Shown here one piece after another: positions 46,631 to 57,599 of a stretch of 64,000 nucleotides of DNA; positions within the stretch are counted from its first letter, which is position 1, and each line of letters starts with the position of its first letter. The stretch spans positions 4,484,565 to 4,548,564 of the forward strand of contig JAKZAN010000001.1 of NCBI GenBank assembly GCA_023053545.1. Reading direction: 5' to 3'. Made by a program: the position numbers and the translations under genes. The stretch is from Lepidurus packardi. Its lineage: Eukaryota > Arthropoda > Branchiopoda > Notostraca > Triopsidae. Below the pieces are notes generated by a model, which saw only the letters and a list, made by a program, of their open reading frames with translations, ran no database searches and was not told where the DNA came from.

Positions 46631-47236
46631 GTGGAGGAGAAATGCCCAGTAGCATACGGAGCAGTAAAAACCGAGGAGAGTTTCGATAAGCTAAGACCCT
46701 TCAAAATTAATAAAATGGTGGGAGGTTTGAATATGGTAGAAATGGAAATCAAAGTAACGCGTGCAGGAGAACTGTTGGTTTTCCCGATCAATCAGGACGA
46801 AACGGATAGATTCCTACAGATAAAACAGATAGGGGAAATAAAAGTTCAGGCCAGGATAACCAAACCTAAGTTTCTGCAACACGGGATTGTAACAATATAC
46901 GGGGCAACAAAAAAGGAGATCGAGGAAGAGAATTTTGCTGGATTAGTCGGGGTAAGAGCCCTGCACAAAGAACGAACATTAGATAACGGGGGAAAAGTTA
47001 AAGAGGAAACTAGCCGTTTCCACCTTATTTTTGAAAACGGCAAATTCCCATCCTATTTGAACTTAGGATACCTAAAAATAAAAGTTCAACACTTTGAACC
47101 AAGACCCATCAGATGTTATAAGTGTCAAAGATTTGGACATATCAGCTCTGCCTGCAAGGCAAGGGATAGATGTGGGCACTTTGGCGGAGAACACGCCACG
47201 ACAAAGGGAAATGGGAAGAAATTTGAAAGGAAGTAA
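46631..47236 (+). pseudogene. LINE gag-like ORF1 with CCHC zinc knuckle
   Basis: The frame (201 codons) ends with a retroviral-type knuckle CYKCQRFGHISSACKARDRC, preceded by KVQHFEPRPIR, which is typical of ORF1 in Jockey/I-type LINEs. An upstream open stretch at 46405-46560 (acidic EDEEVEISESSDMEDENQ) may be its N-terminus. The second knuckle is damaged (CGHFGGEH). It is followed 44 bp later by the endonuclease of ORF2, as expected for LINE order. Confidence 0.75.
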
Positions 47237-47279
47237 AAAATGTTATTAGGAATGGAAACTTTATACAACAAATATTAAC

Positions 47280-48364
47280 ATGGATTGCGAGGGCATAAAC
47301 ATTTTATTTTGGAATGCCAGGAGCATAAGGGCCAACATAGATTCTTTAACAGTCTATTTAAGTGATGTAACAAAGAGAATAGATGTTATTTTTATTTGTG
47401 AAACATGGCTAAAAGAAGAGGTGAAAATTAATGTAAGAGGTTACGAGGAATAGACAGAAAAGGAGACAGAGGGGGAGGAGTACAATTCTGGGTTAAATAA
47501 AGTATTCAGTGGGAGAAAATAAATATAAAAAGATACAATAATGGGGCCTTACAATTTTTCAGAGCGCCAGTTATGAGAAGAAGAGCTTGCCTGTTTAGCG
47601 TACGCAAAGGTGCAAGGGAGGATGCCTTGGTGTTAGCCCAGGCTGGGAGGCCGTAGAAAATTTTTGAGTAGAGGAGACTCAGAACCAGCATCCTTAGTTG
47701 ATTCACTTGGATATTTGGGAGGTAAGTGGTAAGCTTCCGTAGTCTGCTAATAACCTGGTTCTCTTTTGCTACTAGGTGAGCTGCTTGCTTTGACCAGTTT
47801 AGTTTTGAGTCGAAGATTAGGCCAAAAGATATCTAACGCTGTCTTTCGGGCTTATAACGTCTTCGTTCCAAGTTAAGGCTGCGGTTTCTGCAATTCTTTT
47901 CCTCGAGAAGTGTATAAGCTCTGACTTATTTTTCGCGAAAGAAAGGCTTAGGCCCTTTCCCCACTTTTCCAGAGTCTTTATGGCGTTTCGGAGGGTTTTG
48001 ACGTTAGTTTCGCTGGATGAGGCTGTCACCGTAAGGAGTAGGTCGTCCGCGTAGGCGAGCGTCGTGATGCGTTTACGTTTTAGTAGGTGGAGTGCGTCGT
48101 TTATATAGAAGAGGAAGAGAGTTGGGGATAGGGGTGAGGGACCTTAGAATTTATAGGAATAAAAGTACTGGGAAAAGGAAAGAAGCTTTATTTAGCTGGG
48201 TTATACCTACAGGAAAAAGATAAAGAACACTGAATCACAATAGCAGAATATCAACATTATATGGGACAAATTGGGAAAGGAAACAGTTTTTTATTAATGG
48301 GAGATTTCAATTCTCACCGCAGCATGTGGGGTAGCCGAATATCGGATATGTATCAGTATATGCT
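47280..48364 (+). pseudogene. LINE ORF2 endonuclease, interrupted
   Basis: ATG at 47280 opens an APE-type endonuclease: NILFWNARSI, then FICETWLKEE, with an in-frame stop near 47449. It resumes after a foreign insert as GIKVLGKGKKLYLAGLYL (about 48155-48210) and LLMGDFNSHRSMWGS (about 48295-48340). The reverse transcriptase that should follow is missing in this orientation; the sequence passes into gypsy pol at 48365. Confidence 0.8.
47558..48141 (-). mobile_element. Antisense LINE reverse-transcriptase fragment inserted in the endonuclease
   Basis: On the minus strand it encodes SPTLFLFYINDALHLLKRKR, then the RT catalytic motif AYADDLLLTVTA (YADD at 48042-48053) and the thumb/C-terminal region (NQLRMLVLSLLYSKIFYGLP). 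It is flanked by an 11-bp direct repeat with one mismatch, CCTTACAATTT (47547-47557) and CCTTAGAATTT (48142-48152), consistent with target-primed insertion into the older LINE. Confidence 0.8.
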
Positions 48365-49980
48365 ACCCATATAAACTAACCGAAAAGAATGTTCCCTTTG
48401 AGTGGTCCGTGTTATGTGAGGAAGCTTTGACAGATCTTAAACGGCTCCTTTCTTCAACTCCTGTACTCGCTTTTCCTGATCTGTCCCAAACACTTCTAGT
48501 GGACAGCGAAGCCAGTAATATTGGCAAAGGAGCCGTGTTGTCACAAGAAATTGACGCTGTTGAACGTCCTATAGCATATGCAAGTCCATGCTTGATGAGA
48601 CCATTTACTGTGTAACGCGGAAGGAGCTCCTGGCAGTTAAATTTGCTGTAATGCAATTTAGCCACTCTCTTCTGGGGAGACCGGTTATGCTTCGGACGGA
48701 TAACATTTGCCGTTTCCTGGATGAAAACTTGCAAGGAACCAACTGGACAGACTTTGCGATGGCTGAACTTGTTTGAATCGTATCAGTTCACAATTGAACA
48801 GCGGCCTGGACCAAAGCGTGGGAATGCGGATGCACTCACAAGAAGACCATGTTCACAATGTAGACGTCATGAAGGAGTGGACGAAGAAGAAAAGAATGCC
48901 ACATGGACCACAACGAGATGTCGTGTTAAATCATGTGGAATTGGCTAGTGACGGTAGCGTCGTAGTAGCCCAGGAAGAAGACGAGGAGATGAAAATTATC
49001 AAGAGATGTTTACAAGAACTTTATAAACCGTGTCTGCAAGCTATGAGTCAGCCGTTGCGCAGCTACTGGGCCCAAAGGAAAAATGTGAGTCTTCGTGGTG
49101 GCGGGTTTTACGGCGAATGGATTTCGACAAAAAGATCTCAGCACCTGCCTCTTGTGCCTAAAGCGAAGCAAGAGGAAATCTTCAGAAGTTACCACGGTGG
49201 TAATTCTGGGGCTCATATGGGAAATAAAAAAATCTTAGAAAAATTGCGATCACGTTTGTATTGGCCCAAGATGCGGAACAATGTTGAAGGGTGGTGTAAA
49301 GGCTGCGTGACATGTGTGCAGCGAAATCCTCCATCCCAAAAGACTAGAGCGCCATTGAACCCTGTGCAACCTAGATTTCCAAGTGACATTGTAGCTATGG
49401 ATATACTGGGTCCTCTGCCTGAAACAGTAGGTCATTATCGCTATAGTTTGGTTGTCGGGGATTTGTTCCCAAAGTGGGTGGAGGCATATCCTATTCCAGA
49501 TCAGGAAGCCACTACTATCGCCACCAAGCTCTATGACGAGTGTTCAAAGTTCCTCGACTTTCACTCCTGCACGTTTACAATTTGGTAGACCGTTGTTCTT
49601 ACCAGAAGATAGAGTTTTCGGTGGTGGTACCAGTTTCAACGTCTCAATACGCGGCAAAACTGGAGACAACTCTTCCTACCATTTTTGAACAAGCTCGAAC
49701 ACGGTTGGGATTTGCACAATGTTATCAGAAGATTTATTACGACAGCAAAACTTTAAACCAGGAAATCCAAATGGGGGACTCCGTTTGGCTCTTCAATCCT
49801 TCCCCGAAGAGAGGAAAGTTCCCCAAGTTTCACCGACCTTGGACGGTTATGAAACGAATTTCGGATCAAGTTGTCCACATTAAAAACACCATTTCGGGTG
49901 CATATGAACAATTTAAAGAAGGGACACCATTAAGGCGAGTGACCATTATGCAAAGCCGGACTTTCGCTACCATTAAAGGT
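48365..49980 (+). pseudogene. Ty3/gypsy pol fragment: RT end, RNase H, integrase
   Basis: Begins abruptly with the RT-thumb/RNase H region (EALTDLKRLLSSTPVLAFPD, RPIAYAS, RKELLAVKFAV). It continues with a spacer, the integrase zinc-binding region (GAHMGNKKILEKLRSRLYWP, CVTCVQRNPP), the catalytic core start (DIVAMDILGPLPET, then VVGDLFPKWVEAYPIPDQEA) and the integrase C-terminus (GFAQCYQKIYYDSKT, GDSVWLFNPSPKRGK). It is broken by stops and frame changes (near 48613, 48776, 49586) and by loss of the middle of the core. No LTRs were found; inactive. Confidence 0.85.
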
Positions 49981-50152
49981 ACCATTCCCGACAGGAAAAA
50001 AATAGACAAACGTTACACAATAAAATTTGTATTAAAGAAAATTCACTGGGAGGATACAACAAATCACCACACAAAAATCACGATAATTTTCACGCAAAAT
50101 ACGGAAATTTCACTGAAACGAATAGCCAGACATCTTAAAACCCACATTAATG

Positions 50153-51394
50153 CTACGGTTTAGAATTTTGAGCGATAGCTTGACCGACTCGAACGATTTG
50201 CCCAAGCTGGACGGTAAATTTAAAGTCCTTGGGGGCCTGAAAAATAAGGACCATTGTAGAGCCAAAGTTAAACTCACCGAATACTTCACCTTTCTCCTGA
50301 TGGAGACCCTCCCCGCCTGCACGTTCCTTGTGGAAGTTGTAGTCCGTCGTCCTGCGACGTCCGGCACGACAGTTTGTTTCCAATTCCTACAATACAAAGA
50401 AAAGAAAACTGTTAAGTCCCTTTCAAAAACGCAAACTCGTCGACTAACTTACTGGATCTTTATAGACTCGTATGGAGCCGACATTGGTAGCTCCGACCGC
50501 TGTCATGCTGAACAAGCCGTACTGCCACTGGCCAAAGTAAACGGCTCGCTCGTTGAGGGCAAGTAAGCCGGGGACCCATTTGGAAACGCTTGGGTTCACA
50601 CTAAGGAGTTCCCCTAAGATAATATTCCGGTTAGTAACACCCTTTGTTGTTCTCATGGCGAATTACCTGGAAAGTGTCGCCGCAATGAAATATCCCATTC
50701 AACGGGGGTATGAAACCGATGGTAGTCCCCGGGCGCCAGATAGATGACACAGTAGTGGAGGCCGGAGGTTGGGGACCCTGTTGAGAGTTGCACCAGTTCA
50801 GAGGGTCCCAAAAACTGGCTCAGGGAGTAATACACCCCCTTCACCTGTCCCAACAGTCCATTCCGGTCCACTGCGCCCAAATGGAGGACTTTCCCATCGG
50901 CTGGTGACACCTGTTGTAGAAAACAAACAATATTTAGTACGAGAAACGAGTGCATAAAAACCCCCATCAACCTACAATGCAGTCCGTAGTGTTGATAGGG
51001 CGTGCGCCTGGTTTAAGCGGCCGTCGAAAAAATTCGCCGATGCTGGAGTAGTCGGACAGGTTGTCCGATGCGGCTTCTTCGACGTTTACGCCAAACGTCC
51101 GCGCGTAGAACCCAAGGACCGGCTTCCTCATCCACCGAGGCAAACGGGTGTTGGCCAGTCGTCCCCAGGTGCGCGACAGGGTCGCCCAGGGCAAGCTGCG
51201 ATAAGCACGTACCTGTTAACCAAGATAAAAGCATATTAGGTACTTGACTCACATAGCAATTGCTACGCCAGATAGATACAGAAGATCGTATTAGTCAAAA
51301 GAAATTCCCTTAGGGGATTGTATTGATCTTACCTTAAAGTCTCGCGCACAGGCATGCCACGAACGAGGCAAAGCGATCCGTGGAGCAGCGTCAT
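50153..51394 (-). CDS. PISD: Phosphatidylserine decarboxylase proenzyme, mitochondrial
   Basis: Converts phosphatidylserine to phosphatidylethanolamine at the inner mitochondrial membrane. Exons (minus): 51333-51394, 50976-51212, 50667-50910, 50453-50613 and 50153-50386 (stop). Conserved segments in order: [86 protein letters not shown] (here [20 protein letters not shown]) and the C-terminal [16 protein letters not shown] (50255-50263) is the self-cleavage site whose Ser becomes the pyruvoyl cofactor; the residue before it is Phe where Leu is usual. The 5' end is not fully resolved. A minus-strand exon ending at the 51761 donor (RVLCPQFFNLRRFLISYG, basic and hydroxyl-rich) could carry the mitochondrial leader. 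Confidence 0.9.
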
Positions 51395-51760
51395 CTGTTA
51401 AAGAAAACACAAGTCAAGTGTTAGGGAGACTGAACAAAAGGTCCCATAATATATATCACAGAAAAATACGTACCTACAACAAACGTACATAGGAAACAAC
51501 AACAGAAAAAAGCTGCTTAGGATTTCAGGAGAATTGGGCCATCCATGACCTCCAAATTACAACAAGACGATCAGGACTTCGTTCACAATTTTTTATGGGT
51601 ATTTCTGGAAAATAAAAAGCGATTAGGACTCCTGTTACAACTCTGTTACTTTCTTATCGAAAGGGAAAAACCATAGCACTCGCGGTTGAAACTATTTGGC
51701 TAAGCTTCTTCTGAGACTAGATGTACTTGAATGGTAAACAAAAAGGCAAAAAACGCTTAC

Positions 51761-51880
51761 CCATGGTCCAGGCAACCCGTACGAAATGAGGAACCTTCTA
51801 AGGTTGAAAAACTGAGGGCACAATACACGAAAACTTTGGGAGAAAATGCAAAAGGCTCCTTCCTGGTTAACGATAGCAAG
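51761..51880 (-). CDS. Candidate 5' exon of PISD (mitochondrial leader)
   Basis: The open minus-strand stretch encodes FSQSFRVLCPQFFNLRRFLI and ends at a good donor (CCATGG|GTAAGC). Arg-containing, acid-free sequence suits a mitochondrial targeting peptide, and it lies 370 bp upstream of the first firm PISD exon. The start codon was not identified. Confidence 0.4.
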
Positions 51881-52177
51881 AAGACTTACCAAAACAAGTG
51901 ACAACAATGAAAGTTATAGCGTCACTTGGCGTCACTTCCGGGGTGGCCAGTTCATTGCGTCATTGGTTCCCGAACCCGCTTCCTTCGGGTTGCTATCCCC
52001 AGCATCAACGGTAGAGGGTTGGACGAATCAACACATTATCAGACGGGATCCTGTCCGAAACCACAGGATCGCCTTGCACTCATCCTGTTCGTACGCACAG
52101 GATTATATACCCACAAGTTTCGCTTCAGCGCGGGATCACGTGACTTTGTTTTGTTTACGTACGTAAATTTTTTTGTC

Positions 52178-54972
52178 ATGGGTAAAACAAAGAAAAACGA
52201 AGCAGCGGTAAAGGCAGTTCTTTTAAGAGCAAAGGAGCGGCAAGAAGAGTTCGAAAGACAAAAAAAAGAGGCCAGGAGGATTAAAGAACGCGAACGCTAT
52301 AGAAAAAAGCAAGTGTTTCTTCATGCGTCCCTTACTACCACTACGGGAATGTTACATTCTCACACCAAACCTCGTCAAAAGGTGGGTAATCATTCTCGTG
52401 CGAAGCGAACAAATGGCCATGCTCCGGATGTACAGGAAACGCTCATCGATTCTCAAGAAAGTAAGACGTAATTTCAGCTTGGAACTGTGTAACGCAAACT
52501 GATCAAAATTATAATTCTTTCTGTAATTTAGACCCGAAGAACGATTCCGGAGACAGCAGGAGCACAAGGCAAACATTTACTAGCAATGTGAAGCTTACGT
52601 CAACTCGCCCAGCCGAAAGTTGGCGTGAAAGGCGCGATAGACTAGCAGCTGGTTGGGAAACCGTCCGACCCACAATTTTTACCGGCATCATAAAAAAAGA
52701 GTCGCCCGCCCTGCGCTCGAAGCAAATTTGCCTCAACTGTAAAAAGTCTCCAAGTGCCTCCTCCGGTAAGTAATGTCTTTCTCCCTAAATCACTTAATAA
52801 ACTCTGACTTTAGATGCAGTGACGGATGCGGCGCTTTATGTATCGAATGTGACGCCCTGAAACATACTTTCTTGGCGACAAATTTCCGCCATACTTGGGT
52901 GTGTGGCTATCTAATGCCCCTCCAGCCCTGTCAAGTGCTTAAAGCGGAAAGCGATGGTTCTTATGGCATTTGCACTGAAAGTATGTTGTAACTTACGATA
53001 TTATTTCAGTCGTTTACATTTGTTGCATTTCTTGTCTTTTTCCAGGTCGAGCAATTCCAATCGACGTTCGAGTTTGTAAACATTGTGGCTCTGAGGAAGT
53101 CGAAGATGTAATCGATCTCCCTTGTGTATACGTGTGTAATCGAGGTATCTACTAGTACTGCTTCTCTTTTATTTCGCTAACCGTTTATTTTTAGGTCGGC
53201 ATGATACCTTCCTTCCTGGACTGAAATGTAAGAGCTGCAGTTCGATGTCCAAAGTGGAATGGGACAGTCTGATATTTTCAGATTATTTTTTAGCGTCGGC
53301 GTATTTTTACAAAGGTATCCTACGACGCTACCCATTAGTGAAACCTAATTGTGGGGGCTTTCCTTAGGGTGCACCGTTTACAGCGTGGAATTGCTCCGTG
53401 ACTTCCACTATTCAAAGATGGAAAATCCGGGATTTTCAGCGAAAGCCCTTCTGTCCACTCTGGAACGCAAGTCGAAAGACTTGAATGCATCTGTAAGTAT
53501 CCTTTATTGTGCTCTAAAAAGATTGTGCTTGTCACAAGCTCATTCAAATACACCATAGGTCACGCAGATTTGCCCGACATTGTTTAGAGATGCCTATCAG
53601 GAGTGGAGGCGTTGTAAGTTCGGATTGTTAAGCCTTATTGCAAAAATGGAAACGTCTCCGACAAGTGATGAAGACTGTGAAGCTCCTTGGACTTTACTCC
53701 AGTGCCCTTCATGCTGGGAGACGTGCCATGTAGTCCACGTTGATGGAAATAAGAAAGTATTTAGATGGAAGCACAATTCCGAGTAAGTTTTCTATATTTC
53801 TCAAGCAAATTTTCTGAATCAGACTGTCAGCTCTATTCGAGAATCTTATATGAAAAGTGCATTCCTTTTACCGGACGCTCACGTAGCGGATTTTGATACA
53901 AGCATACGACAGCTCAAACAAACGCGTGTAGCAAAGGTAGTAATTATTTCAGTATTCACAAACGTTCATGAGGGACACAGCTGAACGGATCAAAAGAGCT
54001 GGTGAAGACCATCCCCTAAACGACCTTCCGCAAATTCTGGAGAACTCAAGAGCACTTTGTTCCCGTCTGGCATGCGCATGGACACTGCCTCAATTGCCAG
54101 GTAAAACTCCACAGTTATGTAGCAAGTTTTTTAAATATTTCATGCCTAGCTTTGCTGGAGCGCTCGTCATGTGCTTGGGCTAGGCATGTGCACAGGGGAA
54201 CATTGCGAGTTATGCTTCGCCTACATTTCAAAGACTGCGCAAACTACGAAAAGAATGGACAAAGCAGGTGAGTATTTTGGGGTGATGGATTTACTTTCTC
54301 GAACTAATATTTATGAATCTCAGGTCGAAATGAGATGTTAACCGATCACGTTATCTATTGGAACACCAAAAAAATAGAAGCGTTGGTGAAAGCTCTGACA
54401 GAGAAGTATCTAATGGTAGGTGTTCATGCATTGCTATTTTATTTTGGCTTCCTGGCTTGAGTGGGGTAACTTTTTCTCTATTTGCGCGACAGGTTCCTCG
54501 CTTATTGGCGTACCATCAAAAAGAACTCGACAAGTTTGGCTATTCGGAAGAGCAGTTGCGGGAGGAGCGTACGAGCATGAAAGACAGAGCGGACGGTGAT
54601 TGCCTGAAAACATTTTTAAGTGCAAAACTAATTAATCATATTTTACAGCTAACTTGGCTGATCCTGCTCCCGCGCCTACAAAGAAGGACATGGAAGCCGT
54701 TCAGGAATTTCTAGACAAGTAGTTCCCTTTTTCTGTTTTTTTTTTCATTGTGTTATGCATTAAAAACGTAACATCTGAATCTTATTAGTTTGTCAGTCGA
54801 GCCTACGGAAGTGTTTGACCTGTTAAGCAGCGAATCGAGGCGCGTTTGTCCTGTCCGGAAATTCCTGCGGTACGTCCATCGATCCATCACGGATGGTGTT
54901 GCAGCGGCTCGTATCAAGAGTTTAAAAATTTTCATCCGATTTAATCGGAACATAGCTTCCGTCCACTCATAG
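52178..54972 (+). CDS. KDZ-transposase-like Cys-rich gene, intron-rich
   Basis: ATG at 52178 opens a Lys/Arg/Glu-rich helix (RAKERQEEFERQKKEARRIK). Exons 52178-52460, 52532 to about 52770, about 52814-52980, 53046-53144, 53195-53314, 53368-53492, 53559-53782, 53831-53936, 53953-54100, 54150-54267, about 54326-54415 and later ones follow. They encode paired Cys motifs (CLNCKKSPSASSG, CSDGCGALCIECDALKH, CKHCGSEEVEDV, CKSCSSM) and then CPSCWETCHVVHVDGNKKVF with LLPDAHVADFD. That last block resembles the start of the Kyakuja-Dileera-Zisupton transposase domain, where VDGN carries the first catalytic Asp. Later KDZ motifs are not evident, and the 54267/54326 junction does not keep frame. Stop at 54972. 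It could be a decayed or shortened transposase. Confidence 0.5.
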
Positions 54973-55628
54973 AAAAGGTAAGTCATGCTGACCCTGATAT
55001 ATTTTTTTGCTTTTTTAATGTCTATCTGAAGGAATTGATATCTTTATCTGTAATATGTGATTGTCCGCTTTGCCTAAGGAGAAGCATTTGGTCGTAGCAA
55101 CGTAGTCAGAGCATGTATGTAGCTTTTCAGGTGTGCATGAGCTTTTAGGAATTGAAAATGCTTCGTTCATTCGTGTTCCTCGTCTTCTGCTTTATGTAAC
55201 CGCTTTATGTAAGTGTGCCGTGCTCCAAAGGCGAAACGATTAGAGGATATGTCAACTGTTTCCCGGTAAAGTTGTCCATTTTTGGCAACTATACAAGTTG
55301 TATTTTTGTAGTTATACAGAATCTTTCTTATTGCTAAAAGTATTGTGAATTTGTTAATTCACGGCTTACTTGGGGTGAAAATAAATTAATTTAAGGATCT
55401 CACTTCTTAAATGAAAGTGACAGCTTTTGCGCAATTATCGGTGTTGTATAATAATGTCAATACAAATCCTTCTTCGTTAAAAAAAATCGGTAGTATAGTA
55501 GTTGAATGCATGGCTTACAAGGGTGGGGTATATTCAGAGACAGTCACTTGCTGACGCCCGTGAATCGCTGTAAATAAGTAGCTTCTTGGGATTGAAGTAT
55601 CCCTTCTGCAACAGACCGTTATTTTGAA
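54973..55628. other. Spacer, no gene seen
   Basis: AT-rich, no recognisable exon. It may be an intron if the ORF at 55629 belongs to the upstream KDZ-like gene. Confidence 0.4.
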
Positions 55629-56315
55629 ATGAACTACGGGAACCGCAGCTTATATTCAAGCATCTTTTCAACTTTTGAAGACACAAGCAAATTGAGGCGA
55701 CAAAAACGCCTGCAAGCCGCAAGCGAGAAACATAAATGGATGCAACACGTGGAGTGGTACAATAAACTGAGGAATTACGTCCCCGACGCTTCGGAATTCC
55801 CCAAGTTGGCAGAAGCTGACGTGACTGATGTGCACACTAATACGAATAATTCGATAGCACGTATACATATACTGATGTGTCTAGGCGACCGCGACCGACT
55901 GACCAAAGCCATCGATCTCTTCACTAAAGTAGAGAGAATCCGGGAAGAGCCGGAAATACTTGATAGGGAAATGCACGATTTGAGCCGATACTACGAAGAA
56001 AAAGAGAAGGCGCTCGCAAATTTTCATCCTAGCATGCTTTGGCCCGCTTACGGACTTAAAAAATACTGTTTACCAGAAACCAGTGACGAAGTTACTCTGG
56101 GCGGCCTGAAGGCGTTGGTTATTAAGAGACAACGTCATATTTCTTTATTCAGAGAAGACGCCATACGGCAATTTCAAGCCGTCAAAGATTGCCCATCTGT
56201 TAGTACTGAGACCAACGTACTGGTACGTGAAGAGGACGATGAAGCCGAACCGATAGAGGACAGCGATTGGGATGACGTGGAAGACTTATTCCTGGAAGGA
56301 AGTTTCGTCCTGTAG
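55629..56315 (+). CDS. Hypothetical coiled-coil/acidic protein or last exon of the KDZ-like gene
   Basis: Open for 228 codons from ATG 55629 to the stop at 56313-56315. The first part is basic (TSKLRRQKRLQAASEKHKW), the middle is helical (VERIREEPEILDREMHDLSR), and the tail is very acidic (EEDDEAEPIEDSDWDDVEDL). The middle resembles the helical region near the C-terminus of KDZ proteins, but this is a weak impression. Same strand as, and 0.65 kb after, the KDZ-like gene. No other family recognised. Confidence 0.5.
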   Translation: MNYGNRSLYSSIFSTFEDTSKLRRQKRLQAASEKHKWMQHVEWYNKLRNYVPDASEFPKLAEADVTDVHTNTNNSIARIHILMCLGDRDRLTKAIDLFTKVERIREEPEILDREMHDLSRYYEEKEKALANFHPSMLWPAYGLKKYCLPETSDEVTLGGLKALVIKRQRHISLFREDAIRQFQAVKDCPSVSTETNVLVREEDDEAEPIEDSDWDDVEDLFLEGSFVL

Positions 56316-56580
56316 AATACGAAACTATTTTATTTCAAGCATAACCTGTTAATCAAGAAATCAAAGGATTTTCATCTGAATTACAAAATTACGTTCGGTT
56401 ACTACATAACTCAATGAAGATGGTAACTCAATAATGACAGTAGTTCTGTAACTGAATAATTCAAGTTTTTTTCTATGATTTTGATAACGACAAAAAATGC
56501 GCGGTTCGTTTCCTATACAACATTTTTCTGAAACAACTGAAGCGAAAATGAATGGGAAACAAACATAAATGTGTTCCAAA

Positions 56581-56665
56581 CAGGCCCGTACCCAGGATTT
56601 TTTTTCGGGGGGGGGGGGGGGGTTTAACCCGAGAACTTGAAATCCTATTTTTTTCGTATACCATC
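56581..56665. mobile_element. Terminal fragment of a MITE (CAGGCCCGTACCCAGGA...)
   Basis: CAGGCCCGTACCCAGGATTT followed by a T-run and 16 or more G, then TTTAACCCG, looks like the end of a hAT-type MITE. No matching right end was found nearby. Confidence 0.5.
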
Positions 56666-56788
56666 TTAATCTATCAAGTTTTCCATACAGAATGTAGAGA
56701 GTTAGACGATAACTATATACACATAAAGTTAATTTTCACATTCAAACTAGCGAGAGTTTTTTTGTCGGAGGTTTTTTTGTCGGAGGTG

Positions 56789-57082
56789 TTACGGAGGTAA
56801 TATCCGGTTGGTTTCATCGTATTCCTGCTTTTTTAGTTCTTCAGAAGTATTTGCTAGCAAAGTCTCTATGGACACGAAAGAAATAGGTGAAACACTAATA
56901 TTATTCTCTGCGGGCAGCAGAGAAGTACCTGGTTGCGATCCATTGGAATCGCCTGTGGCCTCTTGCTGGGTAGCTGCCAAGTCCTCTCGAGTAGTTGAAC
57001 ACCCAGGTCCAGGTGTTACAGAATTTTCCACCTTTACTGCCTTAGGTAGGAAGTAAGATTTGATGTCTACTTTGCACTTCAT
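56789..57082 (-). CDS. Small ORF, possible first exon of a transposase gene
   Basis: ATG at 57082; 97 codons ending at 56789. The N-terminus MKCKVDIKSYFLPKAVKVEN resembles the short first exon (D-I-x-S/R-Y/F-F) found before BED/ZMYM-type hAT proteins. The remainder is Ser/Thr/Glu-rich. No downstream exon was recognised. Confidence 0.3.
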   Translation of the reverse strand: MKCKVDIKSYFLPKAVKVENSVTPGPGCSTTREDLAATQQEATGDSNGSQPGTSLLPAENNISVSPISFVSIETLLANTSEELKKQEYDETNRILPP

Positions 57083-57335
57083 AACTCAACCTGTGAAATG
57101 ATCACAGACCTAAACTGAGGTAACGAATCCAGAAACTAGCGAATACGACCTAACACGCTAAGCTTGTTGTCTGGGAAGTCTCAGATATGAAACTGAGCTA
57201 GCTTGACTTCGACCACGTTTAAAAACTCCCGTTTAAAAACTCCTTTCTGCAATATGGCATTCGGTAAGCCCCAAAACTATTTGATATACAACAGAAAACG
57301 GACTTGACTGATAGCCTAAAAGACGACCCGTAAAA

Positions 57336-57515
57336 ATCTATCAAACGCTATCAAGTTGTATCAAACCTTCTTTCAAACGCTATCAAGTTGTATCAAAACT
57401 TCTATCAACTGCTATCAACTTGTATCAAAACTTCTATCAACTGCTATCAACTTGTATCAAACTCCACCTAGTGTATCAACTTCGAACAAGTTGTATCAAA
57501 CTTTCTCTGAAAACG
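57336..57515. repeat. Minisatellite of TATCAACTTGTATCAAA units
   Basis: Units of about 33-36 bp built from CTATCAAGTTGTATCAAAAC and TTCTATCAACTGC repeat four to five times. Confidence 0.85.
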
Positions 57516-57599
57516 CGTACAGACATACAAACCAAACGCGAAATGCGAAACGACTGTGTTTTCAAGTGCTATCAACTCACTGATTTTATCGCCTGGCCC

